Shown: piece by piece, positions 53,208-62,517 of the stretch
Layout of the letters: each line of letters begins with the position of its first letter
Position numbering within the stretch: position 1 is the stretch's first letter
Assembly (NCBI RefSeq): GCF_005049045.1
Contig: NZ_SUPK01000010.1
Span: 62,001-126,000, forward strand
Source: Cohnella pontilimi
Lineage (GTDB): Bacteria; Bacillota; Bacilli; Paenibacillales; Paenibacillaceae
Direction: 5' to 3'
Length of the DNA stretch: 64,000 nucleotides
Position numbers and translations under genes: made by a program
Notes under the pieces: model-generated
The model's input: the letters and a program-made list of their open reading frames with translations, nothing else
What the model was told of the DNA's origin: nothing
Databases searched by the model: none

Positions 53208-53968
53208 GGCCGCTTCTCTCCCGACGTTTTCATTTCCTCTGCAAAATACGCCTTCAATTCGGCAGCCTTCCTTCGATCCGTGAGATCGACTTTCCCCGTC
53301 AAATAATGTTCCACGAACTGGTCCCAATCCGGTGATTTGTTTTGTCTCATCATGGTGCGAACGGCGCTTTTCACCAACCGGCGTTCCTTGGAGTTTGTAT
53401 ACGTGTCTTTATATTGCTGCGTCCGTTCCAAGTCCAGTTCGGCGAACAGTTTGCGGAACACTTCCGCTGTCATGCGTGCGTCATCCAATGCGCGATGGGC
53501 GGAACCTTCCGCAGAGATTCCGAGATCCGCAAGCGCCGCTTCCACGCTCACATCGTTCGTGACATTTTTATAGCGGATATATCCTTTGAGCAAGTCGAAG
53601 TAAGAGGCGGCGAGCCAATCGGCGTCATTCAATTTGTGCATGCGGGTGTCGAACACGATTCGCTTTAAATCCTCGCCGCCCCACGTAACAAGAAGGAACG
53701 TTTCGCTCCGGTTCAGCCAGGCTCTGAAGGCTGCGATGACTTGAGGAAAACCTTCGGCATGGTCGATATCTTCCTGAGGGATTCCGGTTTTTTTCTTGAT
53801 AAAGTTATTCAATTTCGAAAAATACACCGGTTTGATCAAAGAGGAAAACCCGTCCACGAGCCGCAAAGAGGAATCCAGTCTCACCGCACCGATCTCGATG
53901 ACCTCCATCGGCAAATCGCTGGCAAACTTCCGTCCGTTAAATTCGATATCCAATACGATGTAATCCAA
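53204..53968 (-). CDS. DEDDh-type 3'-5' exonuclease
   Basis: 254 aa from TTG 53968, which has GGGAG eight bases upstream; ATG 53983 would add five residues but has no ribosome site. Exo I YIVLDIEFNG supplies Asp-x-Glu, Exo II is around VTWGGEDLKRIVFDTR, and Exo III is SAHRALDDARMTAEV with the catalytic His and Asp. RNase T/DnaQ superfamily, similar to KapD-like proteins. A basic C-terminal region of about 80 aa may bind nucleic acid. It is coupled to exonuclease III, suggesting a repair or RNA-processing pair. Confidence 0.88.
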   Translation of the reverse strand: MDYIVLDIEFNGRKFASDLPMEVIEIGAVRLDSSLRLVDGFSSLIKPVYFSKLNNFIKKKTGIPQEDIDHAEGFPQVIAAFRAWLNRSETFLLVTWGGEDLKRIVFDTRMHKLNDADWLAASYFDLLKGYIRYKNVTNDVSVEAALADLGISAEGSAHRALDDARMTAEVFRKLFAELDLERTQQYKDTYTNSKERRLVKSAVRTMMRQNKSPDWDQFVEHYLTGKVDLTDRRKAAELKAYFAEEMKTSGEKRP

Positions 53969-54051
53969 AACGCCGGCTCCCATCTATCTGTTTGTTTTAT
54001 TTTAACAAAGTTATAATAGAAGTATAAGAATGCGAAGAGAGGTGCGACTGG

Positions 54052-54480
54052 ATGGAGCTGAATTATTACAACACGTTCATTACGGTGGCGCCGGATTGTC
54101 CGGTGGAGACAGGTACGGTGCCTAAGGACAAGAAGGATGGAAAAACGAAGCCGGGCATCGAATTCGAGCTGGCTGCCGATCGTCCGTACAAGTACACGCA
54201 GGAAGAGCTTCTGTTCGAGGTGCACGTACGGCACAAACAGATTCCGCAGGAGGAGCTGGCGGCGCGGCGGGAGGAAATCCGGGAGCAGTTTTTCAGCAAA
54301 CCGATGGCGTGTTTGAGAGCGTCCATGCTGCCGAAAAAGTATGGCTGGGGAATCCATTTTAACGAGGAAGGGAAACTGGCGCTTTACGCGATGGAGTCTT
54401 CCGAGTACCGCGAGTTTGCGGATGGCGGCCGGAAAGGCGTGAAGCTGCTGGCCGCCATGCGAAACGGCAAGAAAAAATGA
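54052..54480 (+). CDS. DUF6157 family protein
   Basis: 142 aa. The start MELNYYNTFITVAPDCPVET and the later RASMLPKKYGWGIHFNEEGK are characteristic of the DUF6157 family, which has no known function. GAGAGGTG precedes the ATG and a TATAAT lies about 40 bases upstream. Single gene, divergent from the exonuclease pair. No catalytic residues are evident. Confidence 0.85.
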   Translation: MELNYYNTFITVAPDCPVETGTVPKDKKDGKTKPGIEFELAADRPYKYTQEELLFEVHVRHKQIPQEELAARREEIREQFFSKPMACLRASMLPKKYGWGIHFNEEGKLALYAMESSEYREFADGGRKGVKLLAAMRNGKKK

Positions 54481-54511
54481 AGGGACCGCAGATCCTTCAC
54501 TCTATAAGAAT

Positions 54512-55372
54512 TTAACCTTGTAAAACAGGCTTCAGATCCCGGATCAGCTTGTCCAGACTCTGCGCGTTGTTTTCGAACATCTTTTTGGCGTCCGGATTTT
54601 TGGCGGAGAGGGCGAACAGCTCGAGATCGGCCTGCGTTTTCTTCAGTGTGGCCATGACCAGCGCTTTGCCCTGCGGAAGCGGGACTTTCAGTTTGTCGTC
54701 ATACAAATCCACATAGAGCTGCTGGTAGGCGTCGACTTGCCCGAGAAACACGTTTTCGGGCGCGACTCCGACTTTCTGCAGCTCCGTCTTCAGCCAGCCG
54801 GGGCTCAAGCCGAGAGTGGATAAAGGCTCGGTCATAATATTACCGTCAATAATGACGGCTTGAGGCTCGACCTCGTTCACCGTTTTGATCCCGACATCGC
54901 TGGCTGTAAGCGGCAGCTTGGATTTCTTAAGCAGCACGCTGAGCTTCCCGTTGGTTTCCATGACCGCGAATTCCACATCCGCTACGTTAAATACATTTTT
55001 CCCCCGCAGCTGTTCCATCAGTTCGTCGGCGCTGAGCCGCTCCTTCTTCAAGTTGCTCTCTAACACTTTGCCCTCTTTCACCAGAATGGTGCCTCTGCCT
55101 TCGAACCATATGCGTAACTTTTGGCTTTTTAACAACAGCCATTCCATGGAGAAAGGGATGAAGAACCAGACGGACATGGCCAATATGCCGTAAAAATAGT
55201 GCTTTTCGATGTCCGTGGAAACGAATCCCGCCAGCTCACCCAGTGTGATTCCCATCACATACTCGAAAAACGATAGCTGGGAAATTTGTTTTTTGCCCAA
55301 AATCCGCGTGAACAGGAAGAGCACACTCAGTGCGCCAAGCGAACGAAACAGAATCTGGACCCAGTCCGGCAT
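54512..55372 (-). CDS. DUF421 (YetF-type) membrane protein with DUF1657-like tail
   Basis: 286 aa. Three N-terminal membrane helices (about residues 7-22, 38-53, 62-82; TRILGKKQISQLSFFEYVMG between them) and the two cytoplasmic DUF421 modules. The last 50 residues (MATLKKTQADLELFALSAKN, PDAKKMFENNAQSLDKLI) match the DUF1657 pattern of the divergent small gene at 55526, i.e. a built-in DUF1657 domain. DUF421 and DUF1657 genes occur together in spore-related spoVA-2mob operons of Bacillus, so a role in spores is likely. Confidence 0.9.
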   Translation of the reverse strand: MPDWVQILFRSLGALSVLFLFTRILGKKQISQLSFFEYVMGITLGELAGFVSTDIEKHYFYGILAMSVWFFIPFSMEWLLLKSQKLRIWFEGRGTILVKEGKVLESNLKKERLSADELMEQLRGKNVFNVADVEFAVMETNGKLSVLLKKSKLPLTASDVGIKTVNEVEPQAVIIDGNIMTEPLSTLGLSPGWLKTELQKVGVAPENVFLGQVDAYQQLYVDLYDDKLKVPLPQGKALVMATLKKTQADLELFALSAKNPDAKKMFENNAQSLDKLIRDLKPVLQG

Positions 55373-55455
55373 AACGAGTTACCTTCTTTCCCGTCGAATT
55401 TCGTACCCTCACAAGGTTTCCTCAGGAACCCATTTTTTAACACACCATTTTTGCA

Positions 55456-55485
55456 TGAATACGCCGTTCGATGATGGACAAATTA
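55456..55485 (+). promoter_or_regulatory. sigmaG/sigmaF-like promoter before DUF1657 gene
   Basis: TGAATA at 55456-55461, 17-base spacer, CAAATTA at 55479-55485. This fits the forespore sigmaG pattern (TGHATR, about 17-18, CATWHTA) with one mismatch. The gene starts 41 bases downstream. Confidence 0.55.
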
Positions 55486-55525
55486 CTCTGGACCGCACTT
55501 TCCCAAAAACGAGGTGATCTCGCGC

Positions 55526-55732
55526 ATGACCGTGTCAACCCAAGTGAAAACCACCGTCGCATCCTTGAAAAGCGCGCAAGCGAGCCTGGAGCAGTTCGCA
55601 CTCAATACGCAAAACCAGGAAGCCAAGCAAATGTTTACGGATGCCGCTACCCAAACGGGGCAAATTTTGCAGCAGATTGAGTCCAGAGTTCAACAATTGG
55701 AGCAGGAAGAACCGCAGTATAAAGGTTTTTAA
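55526..55732 (+). CDS. DUF1657 protein
   Basis: 68 aa helical protein: VKTTVASLKSAQASLEQFAL, then NTQNQEAKQMFTDAATQTGQ and a Gln/Glu-rich end. This is the DUF1657 pattern known from sporulation (spoVA-2mob) operons. The ATG has GAGGTGA eight bases upstream. It is divergent from a DUF421 gene whose product carries a related C-terminal domain. Followed by a terminator. Forespore expression is suggested by the promoter; function unproven. Confidence 0.88.
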   Translation: MTVSTQVKTTVASLKSAQASLEQFALNTQNQEAKQMFTDAATQTGQILQQIESRVQQLEQEEPQYKGF

Positions 55733-55742
55733 GAGGACGAGG

Positions 55743-55770
55743 GCGCCGCAGCGATTGCGGCGCTCTTTCT
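55743..55770 (+). terminator. terminator after DUF1657 gene
   Basis: GCGCCGCA/TGCGGCGC stem followed by TCTTTCT. Confidence 0.75.
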
Positions 55771-55906
55771 CTTGGCGCTCATCCAAATGGCATATAAATA
55801 AGGCAAAAACCATCCTCGCTTCGAAGCGCCACTTCTGCCTATAATGGGTATAGATGAAAGCGCGCCCATGTGGCGGGCTAACCCATGAAGGTGGTGGCAT
55901 GTTTCC

Positions 55907-56674
55907 ATGAGCAAACCTCAAGTCGGCATTCAGTTGTACTCGGTACGCGATCTGAGCGAGAAGGATTTTCTGGGGACGATCCGGCGAATTGCGGATATCG
56001 GCTACAAAAACGTGGAATTGGCAGGCTATTACGGAGTATCGGCCAAGGACTTGCGCGCCGCGCTGTCGGACGCCGGGCTGAACGCTCCGTCCGCTCATGT
56101 CGGGCTGACGATGGATCAGCCGGACAAGTGGAAGGACAACCTCCAGACGCAGGTCGAATATGCCCTGGAACTCGGCATCAAGCGGTTCATCATACCGTGG
56201 TTCCCGCTGCCGGAATCGCCCACGGAGGACGATGTGGCGAAAATGGCGGACGTGCTGGAGCAGGCTTCCGAAATCGTCACGAAGTCAGGCATGAGTTTCG
56301 GCTATCATAATCATGCGTTCGAATTCAAATCGGTCGGCGGCAAGCTGGTCATCGACCGCCTGCTGGAACGGATTCCGGCGGACAAGCTGTTCGCGGAATT
56401 TGACCTCGGCTGGGTGAAGGTCGGAGGACAGGATCCGGCCGCTTATATCGAGAAATACGCAGGCCGGGTGCCGGTCGTCCATGCGAAGGATTTCAAGGAT
56501 GACGGCGTGGACACTGAAATCGGACGCGGAACCGTCGATTGGGACGCGGCGCTGGCAGCGTGCGAGAAGTCGGGCGTCGAATACATCATCATCGAACAAG
56601 AGCATTACGATGTCGGCTCCCTCGAGAGCGCCAAGCTGAACTTTGCCTGGTTCCGTGAGCGGGGTATGCTGTAA
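55907..56674 (+). CDS. sugar phosphate isomerase/epimerase family protein
   Basis: 255 aa TIM-barrel protein (AP endonuclease 2/xylose isomerase-like superfamily). Features: GIQLYSVRDLSEKDFLGTIR, the YHNHAFEF stretch, EFDLGWVKVGGQDPAAYIEK and VVHAKDFKDDG, giving the metal-binding His/Glu/Asp set. These proteins isomerise or epimerise keto-sugars or inositol intermediates; substrate unknown. AAGGTGGTGG precedes the ATG. A terminator follows, so the gene is monocistronic. Confidence 0.9.
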   Translation: MSKPQVGIQLYSVRDLSEKDFLGTIRRIADIGYKNVELAGYYGVSAKDLRAALSDAGLNAPSAHVGLTMDQPDKWKDNLQTQVEYALELGIKRFIIPWFPLPESPTEDDVAKMADVLEQASEIVTKSGMSFGYHNHAFEFKSVGGKLVIDRLLERIPADKLFAEFDLGWVKVGGQDPAAYIEKYAGRVPVVHAKDFKDDGVDTEIGRGTVDWDAALAACEKSGVEYIIIEQEHYDVGSLESAKLNFAWFRERGML

Positions 56675-56694
56675 TTACGGTTTGGAATGGCTGG

Positions 56695-56724
56695 GCCTGG
56701 CTGAAGAAGCCGGGCTCTTTTCTT
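56695..56724 (+). terminator. terminator after the isomerase-like gene
   Basis: GCCTGGCT/AGCCGGGC stem with GAAGA loop and TCTTTTCTT. Confidence 0.75.
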
Positions 56725-56782
56725 ATGGCTGGGCCGTACGTTATGATGGATGGAAATGGGAGCAGGGGGAGTGGCTGACAGC

Positions 56783-57964
56783 ATGGCGGAAATCCGGAAC
56801 TTAACGATCGAGGACTTCGATGACAGGGTTGCGTTATCGGAATTTGCGTTTCAATATGCGGTATCTCCGGAGGACAAGGAACAGCAGCGGAAAAACTTTC
56901 GGCCGGAGGACGTTTATGGCCTTTTCGGGGACGATGGCCGAATGTTGTCTTCATTATTCATCTTGCCGTTCGAAATCTGGCTGAGAGGGCGGAAGCTGGC
57001 GATGGGCGGCGTGGCGGGCGTTGCTTCTTGGCCGGACAGCCGGCGCCAGGGAAGCATTGCCCGGCTGTTGACGCATTCGTTCGAAGAGATGCGCCGCAAG
57101 GGGCAAAGTATAAGCGCGCTTTATCCGTTTTCATATGCTTTTTACCGGAAGTACGGCTATGAAATGATGACGCAGAAAAAGCAGTATACGATCGAACCCC
57201 GCTGGTTCCCACCGCGCCGCGACACGGCCGGCACGGTGAAGCTGGTAGAGAAAAGCATGGAGTTGCTGGACCCGGTTTACCAAACGTTCGCTGCGCGATA
57301 TGACGGCATGCTGGTCAGGGACCGCTACTGGTGGGACAGCCGTGCGCTCAAGGCGCAAATGGCGGCGGTGTATTCCAATCCGTCGGGGCAGGCGGAAGGG
57401 TACATGCTTTATCAAGTGAAGGACAAGCACATGAAGGTGTTCGAGTGGGTGGCTTTGACCGAGGAGGCGAGAATCGGGCTTTGGAGTTATGCGGGCAACC
57501 ACGATTCCATGGCGGATCAGCTTACGATGACGGTGCCCGCGGACGATCCGCTGCCGTTCTTGCTGCCGGAGCCCCGATTGAAGCAGGAGGTAACAGGCCA
57601 CTTCATGTCGCGGATAGTAGACGCGCAAGCGTTCGTCGGCCAGTATCGTTTTGAAGAATCGGACCGGACGGATGAGCTGTTACTGCATCTCGAGGATGGC
57701 CATGCGCCTTGGAATGAGGGATTGTTTCAGCTGCGAATCGAGCCTTCCGGTAAAGCGGCGCTGGAACGTGTGACCCGTGCTGCGGGGGACGGCGGAACGT
57801 CGGCTGTGTCGCTGGATATTCAAACGTTAACGGTCATGCTCGCAGGAAACCTGCGTCCGCGCATGCTTCAGCGTACTGGACGTTTGCAAGGTGCGCCGGA
57901 GTCGGCTGCGTTGTTGGAACGGCGCGTCCCGCTTGTGCAGCCTTACTTATTCGATTTCTTCTAA
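56783..57964 (+). CDS. Eis-like GNAT N-acetyltransferase
   Basis: 393 aa, three-domain layout of the Eis (enhanced intracellular survival) family. The first GNAT domain has the acetyl-CoA loop VAGVASWPDSRRQGSIARLL (about residues 79-98) and YPFSYAFYRKYGYEM. A second GNAT-like domain and a C-terminal SCP2-like domain follow. The C-terminus ends YLFDFF, consistent with the C-terminal carboxylate used in Eis catalysis. ATG at 56783 is preferred after AGGGGGAG; longer in-frame starts exist. Eis members acetylate aminoglycosides or other amines; substrate unknown. Confidence 0.9.
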   Translation: MAEIRNLTIEDFDDRVALSEFAFQYAVSPEDKEQQRKNFRPEDVYGLFGDDGRMLSSLFILPFEIWLRGRKLAMGGVAGVASWPDSRRQGSIARLLTHSFEEMRRKGQSISALYPFSYAFYRKYGYEMMTQKKQYTIEPRWFPPRRDTAGTVKLVEKSMELLDPVYQTFAARYDGMLVRDRYWWDSRALKAQMAAVYSNPSGQAEGYMLYQVKDKHMKVFEWVALTEEARIGLWSYAGNHDSMADQLTMTVPADDPLPFLLPEPRLKQEVTGHFMSRIVDAQAFVGQYRFEESDRTDELLLHLEDGHAPWNEGLFQLRIEPSGKAALERVTRAAGDGGTSAVSLDIQTLTVMLAGNLRPRMLQRTGRLQGAPESAALLERRVPLVQPYLFDFF

Positions 57965-58092
57965 AGCGAGCGGGGTGTTGACGGAAATTTCCGGAGAATG
58001 CGAACGGTTGTCAACCGAACAGCCTGTGTGATAGAATGAAAATACTGTTTTTGTAGAGTTCATCGTGTTTCGGCACTCGGGAGGTGGAAGCG

Positions 58093-58329
58093 GTGGTAGT
58101 TTTCTTTAAGATATTGCTCGTGATTTTCTCGCTGGGTCTGATTGCCGTTGTTTTGCTGCAGCGCGGCAAGAGCGCGGGTCTGTCGGGCGCCATCTCCGGC
58201 GGTGCCGAGCACTTGTTCGGCAAGCAGAAGGCACGCGGACTGGACTTGTTCCTTCAGCGTCTGACGATCGGTCTGGCGGTCGGATTTTTTATCCTCGCCT
58301 TGGTGGTCGCTTATTTCGTAAAAGGCTAA
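58093..58329 (+). CDS. secG: preprotein translocase subunit SecG
   Basis: 78 aa, two membrane helices (about residues 3-18 and 52-74) with the SecG signature [20 protein letters not shown] and [16 protein letters not shown] between them. It is the small subunit of SecYEG in the cytoplasmic membrane. GTG at 58093 has GGGAGG eight bases upstream; an earlier GTG overlaps that site. It precedes rnr, the same order as in Bacillus, with a terminator between. Confidence 0.96.
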   Translation: MVVFFKILLVIFSLGLIAVVLLQRGKSAGLSGAISGGAEHLFGKQKARGLDLFLQRLTIGLAVGFFILALVVAYFVKG

Positions 58330-58343
58330 TGAACGAACCGACG

Positions 58344-58373
58344 AGCAGGAAGCGCAAGCTTCCTGCTTTTTTT
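58344..58373 (+). terminator. terminator after secG
   Basis: AGCAGGAAGC-GCAA-GCTTCCTGCT followed by T7. Confidence 0.93.
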
Positions 58374-58456
58374 GTGCGTTGACGCGGTGGAGGTCCGGAA
58401 GTCCGGTTGCCTCGGAATCATTGCGTGTATACTATACATAGGACGAGGTGATGCGG

Positions 58457-61105
58457 ATGCCGATGTGTACGGAGCAGGAGCTGCTCGACTTTATGCGCGA
58501 GACGGCTTACAAACCCATGACGTACCAGGAGCTGGAGAAGCATTTTGGCATCGATAATGCCGACGACTTTAAAACGTTTCTGCGCATGCTGACCGAAATG
58601 GAGAACGACGGGAAAATTTTGATGACCCGTACCGATCGTTACGGTGTGCCGGAACGGATGAATTTGCTGCGCGGACGCCTTCAATCGCATCCTAAGGGAT
58701 TCGCGTTTTTGCTGCCTGATGAACCGGATCATCCGGACGTCTATATCCACGCCAACGATATGAAGGGCGCCATGAACGGGGATATCGTGCTCGTTCGTGT
58801 CACAACCAAGAGCGATAACGGGCAGCGGATGGAAGGCGAGATCGTACGCATTGTGAAACGGGCGGTCACGCAGGTCGTCGGGTTGTTCGAGAACCACGAA
58901 AGTTATGGATTCGTCATTCCGGACGATAAACGGATCAACAAGGATATTTTCATCCGTCAGGAAGCATTTAAAGGTGCGGTGACGGGCCAGAAGGTCGTCG
59001 TCAACATTGTGAAATATCCGGAAGGGCGGTCCGCCGCGGAAGGCGAAATCGTCGAAATTCTCGGGCATAAGGACGATCCGGGCGTCGATATTTTGAGCAT
59101 TATCCGCAAGCACGCGCTGCCGGAAAGCTTTCCGGATGATGTGATGGCGGAAGCGGAAACGGCACCGGATTCGATCACCGAGGAAGAAATTGTGCGCCAA
59201 GGACGGCGCGATTTGCGCGGGCGCGTCATTGTGACGATCGACGGCGAAGACGCCAAAGATTTGGACGACGCCGTGAACGTGGAGCGGCTGCCGAACGGCA
59301 ATTACCTGCTCGGCGTTCACATCGCGGACGTCAGCTATTATGTGCGGGAGAAGTCCAAGCTCGATCAGGAAGCCTACAACCGCGGTTGCAGCGTGTATTT
59401 GGTGGATCGAGTGATTCCTATGCTGCCGCACCGGCTGTCCAACGGGATTTGCTCGCTGAATCCGCAAGTGGACCGTCTCACGATGTCCTGTGAGATGGAA
59501 TTCGAACCGGGAACGTTGAGACGGGTTCGTCACGATATTTACACGAGCGTGATCCGCACGAAGGAGCGCATGACGTACACGAACGTGCGCAAAATTTTGA
59601 CGGATGAAGATCCGGAAGTGATGGAGCGTTATTCCGATTTGGTGGAGAACTTCCGGCTGATGCGAGAGCTGGCCTTAGGGCTGCGGGAGCACCGGATGCG
59701 GCGCGGCGCCATCGATTTCGACTTCCAGGAATCGAAGGTCATCGTGGACCAGGAAGGGAAGCCCGTTGACATCGTGAAACGGGAGCGTTCCATCGCCGAA
59801 CAGATTATCGAGGAATTCATGCTGGCGGCAAACGAGACGGTGGCGGAGCATTTTCATTGGCTGAAGGTGCCGTTCATTTACCGGATCCATGAGGAGCCGA
59901 GCAGCGAGAAGCTGCAGCAGTTCGTGCAGTTCGCGGCGAATTTCGGTTATGCCGTGCGAGGCAAAGGCAACAACGTGCATCCGCGCGCGCTGCAGACCTT
60001 GTTGGAGGAAATTCGCGACACCAAGGAAGAGACCGTGCTGAGCACCATGATGCTGCGGTCGATGAAACAGGCGAAATACGATGCGGAAAGCTTGGGGCAT
60101 TTCGGACTGGCGGCTGAATTTTATACCCATTTCACATCGCCAATCCGGCGTTATCCCGATTTGGTCATCCATCGGGTAATTCGGGAAGTGTTGGAAAATG
60201 GGGGCACATTGCCGGACGTGCGCGTGGATGCGCTGGCGCCCCGTATGTCGGATATTGCACAGCAGTCTTCGGAGCGGGAACGGGTCGCCGTGGACGCGGA
60301 GCGGGATACGGAGAAGCTGAAGAAAGCCGAGTTCATGCTGGATAAGATCGGCGAGGAGTTCTCCGGCATTATTAGCGGCGTCACCAGCTTCGGCATGTTC
60401 GTGGAGCTGGACAACACCGTCGAGGGCTTGATCCGGTTAAGCGGTTTGACCGACGATTATTACCATTTCCACGAGCTTCATATGGCGCTCATCGGAGAGC
60501 GGACCTCTAAGGTGTACCGGATCGGGGACGAGGTCAAGATCCGGGTCGCTCGGGTCAACATGGAAGACCATACGATCGATTTCGAGATGGTCGACATGAA
60601 GCCGCGCCGCGCCGGCAAAATGAGTTGGGTGGACGCGCGGGGAGGCGGCGGTGGCGGCGGATTCGACCGCAAGCGGGGCAAGAAGCGAGGACGCGGTGGA
60701 GCATCTGCCGGGGCAGCCAGTCAGCGCCAGGCTCCGGCTGCGGGCGTGCGCGAAGAGCGCGGCGGCGGCAAGCGGCGCAAGGGCCGCGGCAGTGAGCGCC
60801 CGACGGTGGCTGTGCAGCCGGCGGCAGCGCCGAAAGCCGGCGGCGGGCGCGGGCCGAAGGCGGATGCGCCGGCCAGCAAGCCGAAGAAGCGCGCGGGTTC
60901 GCTCGATATGTGGGGCCTGCCGATTTCCGGCAATGGCCTTCGAGATGACGGCGGCGAGAGCGAAGCGCTGGCCGAAATGCGGAAATCCAAGCGCCGCGAA
61001 GGCGGCGGCCGGAGATCCGGCGGCGGCGCCGGTTCCGCTGGCGGTGGCGGTGGCGGTGGCGGTGGCGAGCAGCCGCAGGAGAAGCGTCGGAAGCGTAAAG
61101 AATAA
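58457..61105 (+). CDS. rnr: ribonuclease R
   Basis: 882 aa. N-terminal HTH-like region, two cold-shock domains (about residues 65-215), the RNB catalytic domain with [20 protein letters not shown] (acidic metal ligands) and [18 protein letters not shown], then an S1 domain (about 625-705). The last 165 or so residues are a low-complexity Gly/Arg/Lys/Ala tail, longer than in B. subtilis. Degrades structured RNA and, with SmpB-tmRNA, non-stop mRNAs; smpB and ssrA lie downstream. ATG 58457 is chosen for its eight-base spacing to GAGG; ATG 58451 is an alternative. Confidence 0.96.
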   Translation: MPMCTEQELLDFMRETAYKPMTYQELEKHFGIDNADDFKTFLRMLTEMENDGKILMTRTDRYGVPERMNLLRGRLQSHPKGFAFLLPDEPDHPDVYIHANDMKGAMNGDIVLVRVTTKSDNGQRMEGEIVRIVKRAVTQVVGLFENHESYGFVIPDDKRINKDIFIRQEAFKGAVTGQKVVVNIVKYPEGRSAAEGEIVEILGHKDDPGVDILSIIRKHALPESFPDDVMAEAETAPDSITEEEIVRQGRRDLRGRVIVTIDGEDAKDLDDAVNVERLPNGNYLLGVHIADVSYYVREKSKLDQEAYNRGCSVYLVDRVIPMLPHRLSNGICSLNPQVDRLTMSCEMEFEPGTLRRVRHDIYTSVIRTKERMTYTNVRKILTDEDPEVMERYSDLVENFRLMRELALGLREHRMRRGAIDFDFQESKVIVDQEGKPVDIVKRERSIAEQIIEEFMLAANETVAEHFHWLKVPFIYRIHEEPSSEKLQQFVQFAANFGYAVRGKGNNVHPRALQTLLEEIRDTKEETVLSTMMLRSMKQAKYDAESLGHFGLAAEFYTHFTSPIRRYPDLVIHRVIREVLENGGTLPDVRVDALAPRMSDIAQQSSERERVAVDAERDTEKLKKAEFMLDKIGEEFSGIISGVTSFGMFVELDNTVEGLIRLSGLTDDYYHFHELHMALIGERTSKVYRIGDEVKIRVARVNMEDHTIDFEMVDMKPRRAGKMSWVDARGGGGGGGFDRKRGKKRGRGGASAGAASQRQAPAAGVREERGGGKRRKGRGSERPTVAVQPAAAPKAGGGRGPKADAPASKPKKRAGSLDMWGLPISGNGLRDDGGESEALAEMRKSKRREGGGRRSGGGAGSAGGGGGGGGGEQPQEKRRKRKE

Positions 61106-61112
61106 GTTTCGG

Positions 61113-61143
61113 GGACCAGCCGGCTGTTTGGCTGGTCCTTTGT
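61113..61143 (+). terminator. weak terminator after rnr
   Basis: GGACCAGCC/GGCTGGTCC stem with eight-base loop; only TTTG follows. Confidence 0.65.
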
Positions 61144-61220
61144 GCGCGGTTGACGGGGATTCATGCCATTTTACAATTAGAGAGCGATCTTATAGGATAG
61201 AGAATAGTGTACGGATGAGC

Positions 61221-61241
61221 GGGGAGGATGGCGTTGTAATG
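61221..61241 (+). promoter_or_regulatory. pyrB ribosome site with four-codon overlapping mini-ORF
   Basis: GGGGAGG (61221-61227) is followed at once by ATGGCGTTGTAATG: a mini-ORF Met-Ala-Leu-stop whose TAA shares its last A with the pyrB ATG. The Shine-Dalgarno is 11 bases from the pyrB ATG. Confidence 0.5.
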
Positions 61242-62171
61242 GATCGCAAGCTGTATCACGTGTTGGGAGCCAAGCAGTTTGACCGTGCGGAGTTGGAACG
61301 GTTGTTCGCGGCGTCGCGGGAGATGGAAGACGTCGTGGCGGCAGGCGGAGATCGGAGATTGGCCGGGCGTATCATGACTACATTGTTCTTCGAGGCGAGC
61401 ACGCGTACCCGGCTGTCGTTCGAATCGGCCATGCATCGGCTTGGCGGCAGCGTAATCGGCACGGAGAACGCCGCGCAGTTCTCGTCGGCGATCAAAGGCG
61501 AGACGCTGGAGGACACGATCCGCATCATCAGCGGATACAGCGACGTCATCGTCATGCGGCATACCGAGATCGGCTCCGCGAAGCGGGCGGCGGCGGTGAC
61601 CGGAGTTCCCGTCATCAACGCGGGCGACGGGGCGGGCGAGCATCCGACGCAGGCGCTGTTGGACGCTTATACGATCAATAAAGAATTCGGCCGGATCGAC
61701 GGGCTGAAAATTGCGATGGTGGGCGATCTCGCGTACGGAAGAACGGTTCATTCGCTCAGCTACATGTTGGCCAATTATCAAGACGTCATGATTTACTACA
61801 TCGCACCGGAGAATGTGCAAATTCCGGCGAACGTGAAGCGGTACATGGACGGAAAAGGCATCCGCTATCAGGAGACGCATGATTTGAACGCGGTTGCCGG
61901 GTCGGTAGATGTCGTGTACCAGACGCGCATTCAGAAGGAACGGTTCCCTTCGCTTGAAGAGTATGAGAAGGCTTCGGGCAAGTACATTATCGACGGCGAG
62001 TTGTTGTCCCGGATGAGGAAGGAAGCGATTGTGCTCCATCCGCTGCCGCGCGCCGGTGAAATCGCCGAAGAAGTGGACGCCGATCCGCGTGCCGCTTACT
62101 TCCGCCAGGCGCACAATGGCTTGTATATCCGAATGGCGCTGATCGCGAAATGTTTGGGTGTGGCGGACTGA
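61239..62171 (+). CDS. pyrB: aspartate carbamoyltransferase catalytic subunit
   Basis: 310 aa. The carbamoyl phosphate motif FFEASTRTRLSFESAMHRLG (about residues 46-65) and HPLPRAGEI near the end are intact; the sequence is closest in style to the E. coli-type catalytic chain (SVIGTENAAQFSSAIKGETL). It makes carbamoyl-aspartate in pyrimidine synthesis. No other pyr gene or regulatory chain pyrI is adjacent, so it is an orphan copy between rnr and smpB. An in-frame open region extends far upstream through rnr but is not used. Confidence 0.95.
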   Translation: MDRKLYHVLGAKQFDRAELERLFAASREMEDVVAAGGDRRLAGRIMTTLFFEASTRTRLSFESAMHRLGGSVIGTENAAQFSSAIKGETLEDTIRIISGYSDVIVMRHTEIGSAKRAAAVTGVPVINAGDGAGEHPTQALLDAYTINKEFGRIDGLKIAMVGDLAYGRTVHSLSYMLANYQDVMIYYIAPENVQIPANVKRYMDGKGIRYQETHDLNAVAGSVDVVYQTRIQKERFPSLEEYEKASGKYIIDGELLSRMRKEAIVLHPLPRAGEIAEEVDADPRAAYFRQAHNGLYIRMALIAKCLGVAD

Positions 62172-62517
62172 AGTTGACTCTGGCCATAAGTTATTCGGCA
62201 AGCCGTCTGATGCGCTGTAGCTACATTTTGCCAAATTGCAAGACCATATGAAGCGAGCAAGAGCGCTGTAACGACAATTTGCGAAATTACAGCGCCCTTA
62301 AGTCCCCGCAGCCAACGAATCACCCTCTGTAGTTTCGCAAAATGAAGTTACAGAGTGCCCCACACCTCAAAGTCACATTGTAATTTCGCAAAATATAGTT
62401 AGAGACAGTCCGAGTCTCGGCTTAAATGAAAGCGGCAATTGAGAAGGCCGGCAGTGGCGTGCTATAATGAATCTCCGGCGTCATGCCTGATACGAATCGT
62501 AGGGGAGGAGAAGGAAA
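62172..62517. repeat. intergenic palindromic repeat cluster
   Basis: 346 bases, no gene. Three or four related units: GCGCTGTAA...TTACAGCGC (62263-62295), CTCTGTA...TACAGAG (62325-62355), a degenerate unit near 62379-62405, and one near 62215. Each contains a version of TTTCGCAAAAT or its complement. Each could fold into a hairpin. A GGGGAGGAG site for smpB closes the region. Confidence 0.7.

Noticed and set aside
60651..61238. Long in-frame 5' extension of pyrB
   Set aside because: It lies inside rnr in another frame and is open only because of GC-rich low-complexity sequence; the ribosome site and homology place the start at 61239.
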